Assembly: GCA_016716335.1 (NCBI GenBank)
Contig: JADJWN010000009.1
Span: 124,001-188,000 of the forward strand
Direction of reading: 5' to 3'
Source: Saprospiraceae bacterium
GTDB taxonomy: Bacteria; Bacteroidota; Bacteroidia; Chitinophagales; Saprospiraceae
DNA: 64,000 nucleotides
In this document: one piece after another, positions 17,833 through 26,169 of the stretch
Layout: each line of letters starts with the position of its first letter
Numbering within the stretch: position 1 is the first letter of the stretch
Notes under the pieces: generated by a model
The model's input: the letters and a program-made list of their open reading frames with translations, nothing else
What the model was told of the DNA's origin: nothing
The model's database searches: none
Position numbers and translations under genes: made by a program

Positions 17833-18891
17833 TCACGATTCAGGCACAGTTAATATTTTGTTGATCATTCCTCCGATTCCGGACATTTCCTTTTGTTTTA
17901 AAGTATGAAACCGTGACCCTGAAGCCAGCTTTTCAGCCAGATACTCCTGCTCCGGCTGACCGGGTGTGGGGACAAATATTGCCGGGATGTCCAGATGCAT
18001 GATATCCATAATAGTAGAGTATCCGGACCTTGAAATAAGCAAACGGGAAGCATTCAGAGCCTTTTCCACCAGTTTTGAATCGGCGAGGGTGTGTACTTCG
18101 AAATGCTCCGGTACCCCTTTCTCAAACACCTTATCAGGAGTGCTGTTGATCCAGATAATTTTGTAATTCGTCAAATCCTTTAAAACGGAAGCCAGCATGC
18201 TTGCCCAGACTGATTTCTGCGGCTCAGGACCTGACAACAATACACATATGTCCCATTGCTTCTCCAAATCAAGCCTTCTGATTCTGCTGAGATGACCGAT
18301 ATAGTGCAGGTCTTTTATACCACGACTGTAGGACATGGGACCGGTGATATTATTTCTGCCCCGTTCATCCGGTACCCAGCAGGTATCAAAAGCATCTATA
18401 AAATATCGGTGTATCTCCCCGGCCAGTCTTCGCATCCATGTCTGCCTGAATACAATATTGACCTGATGAGTGATGTAAATATTCATAGTATCCTTACCCC
18501 GGGCTGCAAAACGGTTGTCGGAGATTACCACTTTGGCATTGTACTTTTGGACTAAGGCCGAAATTTCCTTACCTTCCTTCAATACGCCTTTGATAAATGC
18601 AGGAAGTGACATAAGCATATTCCACACGGCGGAGGAAGATCTGTACTTAATACCATATCCTGTGAGCGGATATGCATCCAGATGCGGAAACTCCTTCTTC
18701 AACAAGGACAGTGCCTCGCCATCCGAGGCAAGTATTACTTTGATACCCCGGCTCACTAAGTACTCAATCACAGGAATACATCTTGCAGCATGACCCAGAC
18801 CCCAGTTGAGCGGGGCCACGATCACTACATCATCCCTCCTCACATAGTTGCGGATGGTGCGATGCGCAAGTTTTGACAACTCGTATTTCAT
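17833..18891 (-). CDS. MurG-like glycosyltransferase (GT-B fold)
   Basis: The 352-residue protein has the N-terminal GT-B glycine-rich motif (NWGLGHAARCIPVIEYL) and a C-terminal GT28-like nucleotide-sugar site (SRSGYSTIMDIMHLDIPAIFVPTPGQPEQEYLAEKL), the pattern shared with MurG and UDP-glycosyltransferases. There is no signal peptide or clear membrane helix. It could glycosylate a lipid or envelope component, but MurG proper is not implied because the acceptor-side motifs differ and there are no peptidoglycan neighbours. It lies 115 bases upstream of rlmN on the same strand. Confidence 0.75.
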   Translation of the reverse strand: MKYELSKLAHRTIRNYVRRDDVVIVAPLNWGLGHAARCIPVIEYLVSRGIKVILASDGEALSLLKKEFPHLDAYPLTGYGIKYRSSSAVWNMLMSLPAFIKGVLKEGKEISALVQKYNAKVVISDNRFAARGKDTMNIYITHQVNIVFRQTWMRRLAGEIHRYFIDAFDTCWVPDERGRNNITGPMSYSRGIKDLHYIGHLSRIRRLDLEKQWDICVLLSGPEPQKSVWASMLASVLKDLTNYKIIWINSTPDKVFEKGVPEHFEVHTLADSKLVEKALNASRLLISRSGYSTIMDIMHLDIPAIFVPTPGQPEQEYLAEKLASGSRFHTLKQKEMSGIGGMINKILTVPES

Positions 18892-19116
18892 GCAAGTTTC
18901 CTGCTTAAGAGGTTTTTTGAATCAATGCATATTCTGTTTGCACATAAATGTCTTTATGCTGTACACATTTACATACGGAATAAAAGTATGAAAAATTCTG
19001 AAATAGTGCATTTGATAATCTCAATTTAAAAAAACATCATACAATATCGCGGAGTATTCAATGCTTACTTTAAACAAAATTTTGGTGAGAATATTCAAGA
19101 ATAATAAGATTCACAT

Positions 19117-19680
19117 ATGCCGCAAAATCTGACCGTAACGCTTGTATCCTCTCCGCAGGAACTTCAACAAATCCTGGATATGCAGGCTCAAAACCTGCGT
19201 CATCTCCGCAGTGCAGAAGAAGAAGCCAGAGAAGGATTTGTGACCGTGTGCCATACTCCGGAGCTGTTGGCAGCTATGAATGAAGCAGAGCCACATGTCA
19301 TCATCAAAGACGGTGATCGTGTAGTCGCTTATGCATTGTGTATGTCCACTGTATTCAGACACTCTGTACCCGAACTGAAATCCATGTTTGAACTTCTGGA
19401 CAATCTTCAGGTAATGACCGGGAAAAAAATCCCTGAAAATTATCTGGTGATGGGACAAATCTGTGTGGACAAAAATTACAGAGGTAAGGGTTTATTCAGA
19501 CAATTGTACACCTATTATTTTGAGACCTATCTGCCGAAATATCAATGTATCCTCACAGAGGTAGCAGTAAGGAATACAAGATCTATGCAAGCACACTTTT
19601 CTGTCGGCTTCAAAGAAATATGGCGCTACACAGAGCCCGGTGTGGAAGATTGGGTCGTCCTGGTCAAATATGCACCATAA
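19117..19680 (+). CDS. GNAT-family N-acetyltransferase
   Basis: The 187-residue protein shows the GNAT core: a beta-alpha N-terminus, acceptor part HVIIKDGDRVVAYALCM, and the acetyl-CoA loop at MGQICVDKNYRGKGLFRQLY (R/Q-x-x-G-x-G/A type, here YRGKGL), followed by EVAVRNTRSMQAHFSVGF. It is cytoplasmic. The substrate is unknown. It ends 3 bases from the convergent AraC gene. Confidence 0.85.
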   Translation: MPQNLTVTLVSSPQELQQILDMQAQNLRHLRSAEEEAREGFVTVCHTPELLAAMNEAEPHVIIKDGDRVVAYALCMSTVFRHSVPELKSMFELLDNLQVMTGKKIPENYLVMGQICVDKNYRGKGLFRQLYTYYFETYLPKYQCILTEVAVRNTRSMQAHFSVGFKEIWRYTEPGVEDWVVLVKYAP

Positions 19681-19683
19681 GTT

Positions 19684-20583
19684 TTATCCCAGATAAAAGT
19701 CCTCATACACCACCTTCTCTACGCTCTTGCGATAGTTGTTGGGGCTTTTGCCGGTTTTCTGCTTGAATAGTTTGTTGAAATGGGAAAAATTGTTGAAACC
19801 GCTTTCAAAACATACCTCAGATATCGTATGCCGCTCTTCCGCCAGCAACTTACATGCATGCACGATTCTGAATTCATTCACAAACTCGGTAAAGGTCTTG
19901 TTGGTCACTTTTTTGAAATACCGGCAGAAGGAAGGCACCGTCATATTGGCCTCTCTGGCAATGTCTTCCAGATGAATATGCTCAGTAAAATGAGCTCTGA
20001 CATATTTATAAATCATATCAATCCGGTCATTGTCCTGATTCTGGACTACTAAGGATATCCCGCCGGCGTTGAGTATGTTGTATTCTTTGGATTCGGCAAG
20101 GATTTGCAGTATTTTCAGAAATTCTATCAGTTTTTCGAAATGGTTCATGTAAAAAAGACTATGGAGTCTGTCACCCACCTCATCTTTGGTGTTACCATAA
20201 AAACTCATCCCAGCTCTGGATTTTTCAAAGAGCTGATCTATCAGCGTCATCTCCGGAAGCTTGAAGAAATTTTCACCCAGAAAATCTTCCCGCATTTGTA
20301 CTACGATCTCTGATTTATTGCCCGAAAGCCGGTCCGTAAATCCATAGTGGGGCAGATTGGGACCCAGTAATATCAGGTCTCCGCCACTGTAGTAGGATAT
20401 ATGATTTCCGATGTGTCTTTTGCCGCTTCCTTCTTTGATATACACAATCTCAAGTTCGGGATGAAAGTGCCAGAAGGGTGTCTGATTGGGATTGGTCTCC
20501 TCAAATTTGCGCAGTGAAAAAGAGTTTCCGAAACTGGGTTCAATTTTTTCAAGCGCCGGCATCCCGTTAATACTCCTTATCAT
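19684..20583 (-). CDS. AraC-family transcriptional regulator with cupin sensor domain
   Basis: The 299-residue protein has a cupin-like N-terminal sensor (FWHFHPELEIVYIKEGSGKR, residues ~35-110) and a C-terminal double helix-turn-helix AraC domain (HIHLEDIAREANMTVPSFCRYFKKVTNKTF ... ISEVCFESGFNNFSHFNKLFKQKTGKSPNNYRK). Such regulators bind a small molecule and control neighbouring genes. The divergent secreted-protein gene at 20793 shares its 209-base upstream region and is a candidate target. Confidence 0.9.
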   Translation of the reverse strand: MIRSINGMPALEKIEPSFGNSFSLRKFEETNPNQTPFWHFHPELEIVYIKEGSGKRHIGNHISYYSGGDLILLGPNLPHYGFTDRLSGNKSEIVVQMREDFLGENFFKLPEMTLIDQLFEKSRAGMSFYGNTKDEVGDRLHSLFYMNHFEKLIEFLKILQILAESKEYNILNAGGISLVVQNQDNDRIDMIYKYVRAHFTEHIHLEDIAREANMTVPSFCRYFKKVTNKTFTEFVNEFRIVHACKLLAEERHTISEVCFESGFNNFSHFNKLFKQKTGKSPNNYRKSVEKVVYEDFYLG

Positions 20584-20600
20584 TTTGTCTGTTTTGTAAT

Positions 20601-20629
20601 CAAACTTATATTGTTTTCAGAATATACAA
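20601..20629 (-). promoter_or_regulatory. Promoter of the AraC-family regulator
   Basis: On the minus strand TTG (20629-20627), 18 bases, then TAAGTTTG (20608-20601), matching TTG-N18/19-TAnnTTTG. The ATG lies 17 bases downstream. Confidence 0.5.
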
Positions 20630-20748
20630 CGCTTAATATGCCTACAAGTATGTTTAATTAACACTAAATTAATGCTTTTTAACACAGGATGTTAAAATAG
20701 CACATATTATTGAAAAAATAGTAGTAGAATCCGCTCTAAATACACCTG

Positions 20749-20756
20749 TACCTTTG
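20749..20756 (+). promoter_or_regulatory. -7 element upstream of the small secreted protein gene
   Basis: TACCTTTG matches TAnnTTTG and sits 36 bases before the ATG at 20793. No good -33 TTG lies 18-20 bases upstream, so the promoter may need an activator such as the divergent AraC protein. Confidence 0.4.
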
Positions 20757-20792
20757 TGCCATATTTTAATCACAATTAAAAATTGAACAATC

Positions 20793-21356
20793 ATGAACTA
20801 TCGTATTGCTTTCATATTTGCTGTATTCTTTTCGATTTCAAGCCTGCTTACAGCCGGTGGATTGACTACTCAGGGTACAAAACTTGTACTGGATGGCAGT
20901 ATTTTCAAGTCCGGTGCGCTTACAGTACATGTGTATGACCGGAATGAAGTCAATGTATTTACTAAAACCATTGTAAACACTCCGAAAGGACAGAAAATCA
21001 ATCTTGAAAAACTTCCGGCTGGTACTTACACTGTGAAGCTCTCTGATGAATACAAATCACTGATTCAGAAAGTTGAAGTAAAAAAGGGTCAGATACAGCT
21101 GGAAGGTGACGAGCAGATTACTTTCAAGCCTGTCATCAAAGCTTACCATTCCAAAGTGTATGTCAATTATCTCAATCAGGGCAAACCGGTAATCATCAGA
21201 ATCACCGATATCAACAACAACGTACTCTTTATTGAGAAAGCTGAAAACACTCAGAAGGTAGAAAAAAGCTTCAACCTGTCCAATCTGCCAACCGGCAATT
21301 ACTTCATATCTGTATCTACAGATGAAGAATTGTTCGAAAGAAAAATTACGATCTGA
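20793..21356 (+). CDS. Small secreted beta-sandwich protein, function unknown
   Basis: The 187-residue product has a signal peptide (MNYRIAFIFAVFFSISSLLTAGG) and two similar beta-sandwich halves. Each half ends in the same pattern: NLEKLPAGTYTVKLSDEYKSLIQKVEV in the first and NLSNLPTGNYFISVSTDEELFERKITI in the second. This LP.G.Y.v.v pattern resembles T9SS C-terminal domains and DUF3244-like proteins, so the protein may be a duplicated sorting-domain-like fold. It has its own promoter-like site and is followed by a strong terminator, so it is monocistronic and possibly highly expressed. Confidence 0.65.
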   Translation: MNYRIAFIFAVFFSISSLLTAGGLTTQGTKLVLDGSIFKSGALTVHVYDRNEVNVFTKTIVNTPKGQKINLEKLPAGTYTVKLSDEYKSLIQKVEVKKGQIQLEGDEQITFKPVIKAYHSKVYVNYLNQGKPVIIRITDINNNVLFIEKAENTQKVEKSFNLSNLPTGNYFISVSTDEELFERKITI

Positions 21357-21406
21357 TTCTGCTGATATCCGGCAGTAAAAATAAATGTGGCTTTAATGAT
21401 TTGATA

Positions 21407-21447
21407 AAGGCCTGTGGTGAAAAGTCACTTCAGGCTTTTATTATTTT
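21407..21447 (+). terminator. Intrinsic terminator between convergent genes
   Basis: GCCTG-t-GGTGA (21410 on), loop AAAG, then TCACT-t-CAGGC (to 21435), followed by TTTTATTATTTT. It ends the secreted-protein transcript and, being followed by T-rich sequence on the other strand too, may also serve the aro operon. Confidence 0.75.
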
Positions 21448-21495
21448 ACAAAACATGTAGCTGTGTATCCATGAGCTTACATCTGTAAGGGCTTT

Positions 21496-22560
21496 TCAGA
21501 GACCGATTTCACCATTCATTACTTTCTCCTGCTGCTCAATACTCTCATCATGGATAGATTTGATGATGCGGGTGATAAACTCCGGGCTGAGACCGTTCTG
21601 TTCGCCACGCTGAAGGTATTTTTGGAGTACCTCAATCCATCTCTCGCTTTGGAGGATTGTCATGTTATGCTCTTTTTTGTACTGCCCGATCTCCCGGGCT
21701 ATTTTCATTCTGGATGCGAGGATATTCATGATTTCATCATCAATCATGTCTATCTGTTTCCTGAGCCGGTCCAAAGTGGACTTTTCACGGATATTATGCG
21801 GGTCAATATCCCTCAGCACCAACTGATCTATCAATTGACCATACACTTCCGGGGTGATCTGCTGGGCTGCATCACTCCAGGCTTCATCAGGGGTGATGTG
21901 TGACTCTATCATCAGTCCGTCAAAATTCAGATCCATTGCTTTTTGTGCTACTTTGTGCAGTATATCCCTTCTGCCGCAGATATGGCTCGGATCATTGATC
22001 ATAGGGATACCGGGCATAGCTGTTTTAAAGTCTATGGCAATCTGCCATTGCGGTCTGTTGCGGTATATCTTCTCTCCGGCAAATGAAAATCCTCTGTGGA
22101 TAGCTCCAAGTCTTCTCAGCCCGGCATGCTGCAATCTTTCCATACCCCCCAGCCATAATGAAAGGTCCGGATTAATGGGATTTTTGAGCAATACCGGTAT
22201 GTCCACACCTCTGAGCGCATCCGCAATCTCCTGTACGGCAAATGGATTGACGGTAGTGCGGGCACCTATCCACAGCACATCTATTCCAAACTCCAGGCAT
22301 AGCTCCACATGCGAGGCTTTGGCTACTTCCACCGCTACGGGAAGTCCTGTCATTTGCTGCACTTTCTGCAGCCAGGGCAATCCCTTGGTGCCAATGCCTT
22401 CGAACGCTCCGGGACGGGTCCGGGGTTTCCAGATACCTGCCCGGAATATATCCACTTTGCCGGTGGCAGCCAGTCTTTGTGCCGTTTCTATGACCTGATT
22501 CTCTGTCTCCGCACTGCATGGTCCGGCTATCCGGATAGGTCTTGAGAGATTATTGAACAT
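21496..22560 (-). CDS. Bifunctional DAHP synthase / chorismate mutase
   Basis: The N-terminal ~260 residues are a type I DAHP synthase of the KDPG-aldolase-like (AroG-beta/AroA) type: IAGPCSAETENQV, RAGIWKPRTRPGAFEGIG, WIGARTTVNPFAVQEIA, DPSHICGRRD, LMIESHITPDEAWSDA. It condenses PEP and erythrose-4-phosphate in the first shikimate step. The C-terminal ~85 residues are an AroQ-type chorismate mutase (LDRLRKQIDMIDDEIMNILASRMKIAREIG), which makes prephenate. In characterised fusions the mutase domain also mediates feedback inhibition. It is the last gene of the Phe/Tyr operon, 15 bases after tyrA. Confidence 0.93.
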   Translation of the reverse strand: MFNNLSRPIRIAGPCSAETENQVIETAQRLAATGKVDIFRAGIWKPRTRPGAFEGIGTKGLPWLQKVQQMTGLPVAVEVAKASHVELCLEFGIDVLWIGARTTVNPFAVQEIADALRGVDIPVLLKNPINPDLSLWLGGMERLQHAGLRRLGAIHRGFSFAGEKIYRNRPQWQIAIDFKTAMPGIPMINDPSHICGRRDILHKVAQKAMDLNFDGLMIESHITPDEAWSDAAQQITPEVYGQLIDQLVLRDIDPHNIREKSTLDRLRKQIDMIDDEIMNILASRMKIAREIGQYKKEHNMTILQSERWIEVLQKYLQRGEQNGLSPEFITRIIKSIHDESIEQQEKVMNGEIGL

Positions 22561-22575
22561 GGTTTCTAAATTTAA

Positions 22576-23415
22576 TCATTTTAAAATATGCTTGATTCTG
22601 TTTGCCGATGTGAGCAATCTCTCCATCTCTATGGGATCGTTCTTCAGTAAACATTCCTTAAAGTTGATCAGATGTCCGATGTATTCGTCGAGTGCTGTAA
22701 CAAGATTTGACCGGTTTTTGATAAATATGGAAGTCCAGGTGACCGGATGACTCTTGACCAATCTCACGGTACTGTCAAATCCTGTACCTGCCAGCTCAAA
22801 AATCGTACTTTCGTCCTTCTCTATATCCATTACGGTAAGTCCCAGCATAAAAGAGCTCACATGCGAAAGATGTGACACGTACGCTGCATGTCTGTCGTGC
22901 TCATCAGGTGACATATATACTGTATGCATACCCATATCCTCAAACATCCGTACCGCTCTGTCCAGATAAAAGCCCGAGGTTTTTTCGCTTTCGCAAATGA
23001 TATTTTTCTTGCCGGCAAACAATCCCCGCATTGCCGCCAGAGGCCCTGAATGTTCTGTTCCCGCCAGCGGATGTGCCGCCACAAAACGGTACCTCTCCGG
23101 ATGTCGGGATACTGCCTGACAGATAGCTGCCTTGGTAGATCCGGTATCCACTACCAAAGTGTCCTCGCCCGTTGCATCCAGTATGCCGCATATCTCCTGC
23201 TCAATCTGATCCACCGGCGTAGCCAGTATCACACAATCTGCGCCGGAAAATGAATCTTCGCCATGCACTATGTCATGGACCAGCCCCGACCTCAGTGCAA
23301 GATGGCAATGCTCTGCAGAAATATCCATACCCGATATATAAACATCCGTATGCCCCTTCAGTGCCAGTGCCATTGAGCCGCCTATGAGTCCCAATCCTTT
23401 GATGACAATCTTCAT
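22576..23415 (-). CDS. tyrA: Prephenate dehydrogenase
   Basis: Oxidatively decarboxylates prephenate to 4-hydroxyphenylpyruvate for tyrosine synthesis. The 279-residue protein begins with the NAD-binding loop GLGLIGGSMALAL (residues 6-18), then CVILATPVDQI, VDTGSTKAAI, and the catalytic segment AAHPLAGTEHSGPLAA with its His and the following helical dimer domain (DEHDRHAAYVSHLSHV). Its start overlaps the end of the aminotransferase gene by 4 bases, so they are translationally coupled. No ACT domain is present; feedback may come through the chorismate mutase fusion or transcription attenuation. Confidence 0.93.
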   Translation of the reverse strand: MKIVIKGLGLIGGSMALALKGHTDVYISGMDISAEHCHLALRSGLVHDIVHGEDSFSGADCVILATPVDQIEQEICGILDATGEDTLVVDTGSTKAAICQAVSRHPERYRFVAAHPLAGTEHSGPLAAMRGLFAGKKNIICESEKTSGFYLDRAVRMFEDMGMHTVYMSPDEHDRHAAYVSHLSHVSSFMLGLTVMDIEKDESTIFELAGTGFDSTVRLVKSHPVTWTSIFIKNRSNLVTALDEYIGHLINFKECLLKNDPIEMERLLTSANRIKHILK

Positions 23416-24602
23416 TGGGCAATTTTTTTATCCGTATTAAGAAAATTCCGTTCAATCCTTTGCAAAGCCTCCTGAAATTCAGCAACAGGGCTACACAGAG
23501 AGATACGCAGATACTGATTGCCATTCCTTCCGAAAATATGCCCTGGAGTGATGAATACCCTTGCTGTGTGAAGTAAAGCATCCGACATAGTAGTAGCATC
23601 CGGATACTCAGGTGGAATTTTGCCCCATAAGAAAAGTCCGTTTCCCGCCGGTTTACATTCAATATTCAGACGTTGGAACAATTTCAGAGCCTCTGCTCTT
23701 CTCTCTGCATATTGGGCATTCAGCTCATCTATCCAGTCCTCACCTAAATGCAGGGCAGTCACTGCTGCTTCCTGCAGAGGCCTGAACATGCCCGAATCCA
23801 TATTACTCTTGAAGGTCAGAATCGCATCTATATACGAAGAGGCTCCGGCCACAGCACCTATTCTCCAGCCCGACATATTGTAATTTTTGCTCAGTGAAGT
23901 AAGCTCCAGTGCACAATCCATGGCTCCGTCGGCATTAAATATGCTCAAAGGTCTGTTGTCCGTAATCAGAGCATAAGGATTGTCATAACAAATTAAAATA
24001 CCATAAGTCTTTGCAAAAGCCATCAATTCAATCAAAAAGTTTTGATCAGCTTCAGCGCCTGTGGGCATGTTGGGATAATTGAGCCACATGATTCTGGTTT
24101 TTGAAAGGTCCATACTTCCGATTTTATCCAGATCAGGGAGCCAGCCCTTTTTTTCATTGAGGTCGTATCTTACATCTATTGCTCCGGCAAGTCTTGCGCA
24201 CATGGCATAGGATGGATAACCCGGATCAGGCACCAATACTTCATCTCCCGGATTAAGGAATGCCATACTTATGTGCATCACTGCTTCTTTGGAGCCGATG
24301 GTTGGAAGTATTTCTTTATAGGGGTTCAGACCTACTCCAAAATGTCTTTGATACCATGCGGCAAATGCTTCCCTCAATTCAGGAATGGCTCTGTAGGGCT
24401 GGTACCGGTGCGCACCTTGCTTAGATAAGGCGTCATGCAAAGTGTCAATTACCCTGTCATCAGGAGGCAAATCCGGACTCCCGACCCCGAGATTGATGAC
24501 AGACAATGCTCCCTCGGCATTCATACGGGCTATCTCAGCCAGCTTTTGAGCAAAGTAATAAGTATTGACTGAGGACAGTCTTTGTGCAGGAGGAATCAGC
24601 AT
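23412..24602 (-). CDS. Class I/II PLP aminotransferase of the aromatic amino acid operon
   Basis: The 396-residue protein has fold-type I aminotransferase features: INLGVGSPDLPPDDRV at the substrate loop, PLP lysine in ELTSLSKNYNMSGWRIGA, NYPNMPTGAEA, and the C-terminal Arg motif QYLRISLC. Its place between pheA (7-base overlap) and tyrA (4-base overlap) strongly suggests that it transaminates phenylpyruvate and 4-hydroxyphenylpyruvate, or prephenate, in the last step to Phe and Tyr. The reaction is inferred from the operon; the family is certain. Confidence 0.9.
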   Translation of the reverse strand: MLIPPAQRLSSVNTYYFAQKLAEIARMNAEGALSVINLGVGSPDLPPDDRVIDTLHDALSKQGAHRYQPYRAIPELREAFAAWYQRHFGVGLNPYKEILPTIGSKEAVMHISMAFLNPGDEVLVPDPGYPSYAMCARLAGAIDVRYDLNEKKGWLPDLDKIGSMDLSKTRIMWLNYPNMPTGAEADQNFLIELMAFAKTYGILICYDNPYALITDNRPLSIFNADGAMDCALELTSLSKNYNMSGWRIGAVAGASSYIDAILTFKSNMDSGMFRPLQEAAVTALHLGEDWIDELNAQYAERRAEALKLFQRLNIECKPAGNGLFLWGKIPPEYPDATTMSDALLHTARVFITPGHIFGRNGNQYLRISLCSPVAEFQEALQRIERNFLNTDKKIAQ

Positions 24603-25468
24603 GATGTCTCAGTTTTTATTTCGGAGTGATGTAAAATAGCCGAGGTATCTGCTCTTTGATAGAGGCCAAGTTCTTCGAAGGCAAAATCCATTGAGGAGAG
24701 ATCTGATTTCAATGCCAGATACCGCTCCATTTGGTCAAACTCAAGATCAAGATGAAAATAATACTCGCGAAAACTTCCGGTGATGGGAAATGACTGGAGT
24801 TTACTCATATTGATATCATACCTGTGAATGAGTGCCAGCACCTGCAGGAGTTGTCCTTTTTTGTCGGGTATGCGTACATATACGGAGGCTTTGTCTGCTT
24901 TGTCAGGCTGCATAATGCGTTGATTCTGCACTGTAAAAAAACGGGTATAATTGGTCGGATGTGTTTCAATACTCTCTGCCAGACAATTCAATTGGTAAAG
25001 GTCGGCTGCACTGCGCCCTGCGATACATGCTTTGGTAGTTTCGCCGCTTTCTTTCAATCTTCGGGCACTGAGCGCAGTATCATCTGACTCAATAATCTTC
25101 CAATGCGGAAATTTGTCGAGAAACCTTCGGCATTGGTTGATAGCCATAGGGTGAGATTCTACTTCCAGGATATTCTCCGTGCTTGCGCCGATATTGGCCA
25201 GCAGATGGTGGCGTATGCGCAGATAAATCTCTCCGGACACCCACAATTTATGCTCCCTCAGTATCCTGTAGTTTTGCAGTATGGTACCTGCAATGGAATT
25301 TTCAATAGCCATGATGCCTGCATCCACCTCTCCGGATGCTACCAGTCTTCCCAGGATATCAAAACTGTCAGCGGGTACAATTTCAAATGCCCGGTCCTGC
25401 CAGTACAGATGTGCTGCTTCATCATGAAATGACCCGGGGTATCCCTGTATTGCAATTTTTAATGACAT
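24596..25468 (-). CDS. pheA: Prephenate dehydratase
   Basis: Converts prephenate to phenylpyruvate. The ATG at 25468 gives the family's N-terminus (MSLKIAIQGYPGSFHDEAAH). A longer frame up to 25540 would be read through the attenuator hairpin and is not a real start. The catalytic segment NYTRFFTVQ (TRF motif) lies near residue 180, and a C-terminal ACT domain (ASVYVRIPDKKGQLLQVLALIH ... KLQSFPITG) is expected to bind Phe for feedback control. No chorismate mutase is fused here; that domain is on the aroG-like protein. It is the first structural gene after the attenuator (25488-25622). Confidence 0.95.
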   Translation of the reverse strand: MSLKIAIQGYPGSFHDEAAHLYWQDRAFEIVPADSFDILGRLVASGEVDAGIMAIENSIAGTILQNYRILREHKLWVSGEIYLRIRHHLLANIGASTENILEVESHPMAINQCRRFLDKFPHWKIIESDDTALSARRLKESGETTKACIAGRSAADLYQLNCLAESIETHPTNYTRFFTVQNQRIMQPDKADKASVYVRIPDKKGQLLQVLALIHRYDINMSKLQSFPITGSFREYYFHLDLEFDQMERYLALKSDLSSMDFAFEELGLYQRADTSAILHHSEIKTETSC

Positions 25469-25487
25469 ATACCTTAAAGTTGAATGC

Positions 25488-25524
25488 AAAAAAAAAAGGA
25501 GCCTGTTTTGTAACAGAACTCCTT
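25488..25524 (-). terminator. Attenuator terminator in the pheA leader
   Basis: On the minus strand AAGGAG (25524-25519), CTGTT, loop ACAA, AACAG, CTCCTT (to 25496), running into ten T residues (25497-25488). It stands between the leader peptide and the pheA ATG, 20 bases before the latter, where a terminator makes sense only as a regulated one. Confidence 0.88.
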
Positions 25525-25557
25525 CTATATGATTGCACAATTACAAAGCCCTGTTAC
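25510..25557 (-). promoter_or_regulatory. Antiterminator pairing that competes with the pheA attenuator
   Basis: RNA segment GUAACAGGGC (25557-25548), which includes the leader stop codon, can pair with GUUCUGUUAC (25519-25510) over 10 base pairs, two of them G-U. The second segment is the 5' arm of the terminator, so the two structures exclude each other. A ribosome at the stop codon covers the first segment and allows the terminator; a ribosome stalled upstream leaves it free and blocks the terminator. Confidence 0.75.
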
Positions 25558-25622
25558 TCTATCTCATCGAAATAAAAGTACCAGAAATAAAAGCCTGCAA
25601 ATGTGGTATGATTCAAATTCAT
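25554..25622 (-). CDS. Phe/Tyr-rich attenuator leader peptide of the pheA operon
   Basis: A 22-codon ORF with ATG at 25622 and TAA at 25556-25554. The peptide begins MNLNHTTFAG and continues FYFWYFYF, then DEIE. Of codons 8-18, five are Phe, three Tyr and one Trp, which is far from chance for a gene upstream of Phe/Tyr biosynthesis. Stalling at these codons when charged tRNA-Phe or tRNA-Tyr is scarce would let the antiterminator form. The promoter's -7 element ends 4 bases before the ATG, so the leader mRNA is probably leaderless. It is analogous in role to enterobacterial pheL but unrelated in sequence. No expression data; the call rests on the codon run, position and RNA structure together. 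Confidence 0.88.
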   Translation of the reverse strand: MNLNHTTFAGFYFWYFYFDEIE

Positions 25623-25626
25623 GGGG

Positions 25627-25657
25627 CAAACATAATTCTGACGGTTTGAATTTCAAA
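25627..25657 (-). promoter_or_regulatory. Promoter of the pheA operon
   Basis: On the minus strand TTTG (25657-25654), exactly 19 bases, then TATGTTTG (25634-25627): a perfect match to the Bacteroidota consensus TTTG-N19-TAnnTTTG. Transcription should start at or next to the leader-peptide ATG (25622). Confidence 0.8.
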
Positions 25658-25784
25658 ATGTTCAGGGACTATTTTTTATGAAATATCCGGATCATGCTTT
25701 ATGATGCTTGAGATAATGCCTATACGATATAATATCTGCAACCTGACAAGAGGCTTTCTTGTTGTGATTTTGTAAATTTAAACA

Positions 25785-26009
25785 ATGAAAAGCATATTCA
25801 TATTTCCGGTAAAACTTTATCAGAAAATCATCTCACCGATGCTGGGTCCGCACTGCCGTTACCAACCTACCTGCTCACAATACATGATAGATGCCATACA
25901 GGAATGGGGTGTGATAAGGGGAATCTGGCTGGGAATCAAAAGAATCGGCCGTTGTCATCCCTGGGGTAGTTCCGGGCATGATCCTGTGCCACCAAAAATT
26001 AAAAAATAA
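25785..26009 (+). CDS. yidD: Membrane protein insertion efficiency factor YidD
   Basis: A 74-residue protein with the full YidD signature: FPVKLYQKIISPMLGPHCRYQPTCSQYMIDAI and GIWLGIKRIGRCHPWGSSGHDPVP, with conserved cysteines and an amphipathic N-terminal helix. In other bacteria YidD helps YidC-dependent insertion of inner-membrane proteins. It is divergent from the pheA operon, separated by 160 bases, and is followed by a large secreted-protein gene. Confidence 0.93.
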   Translation: MKSIFIFPVKLYQKIISPMLGPHCRYQPTCSQYMIDAIQEWGVIRGIWLGIKRIGRCHPWGSSGHDPVPPKIKK

Positions 26010-26169
26010 AGCCGTATATCTAGTTTACAAAAATTTGACAGATTTCCATTAACCTGAAAAAACATACAAATTTTTCACAAAATAAAATCTGAAGATTCAA
26101 ACCAAACCGTAATATTTGCATTATGTAGGCCTGACATTTATTTACTGATTAAAACATCTGTGCTTAATT

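Noticed and set aside
21854..22498. 214-codon ORF on the plus strand
   Set aside because: Antisense to the DAHP synthase gene, which has full family motifs; a shadow.
25469..25540. Longer pheA start at 25540
   Set aside because: The extra codons are the attenuator hairpin and T-run; the family N-terminus begins at the ATG at 25468.
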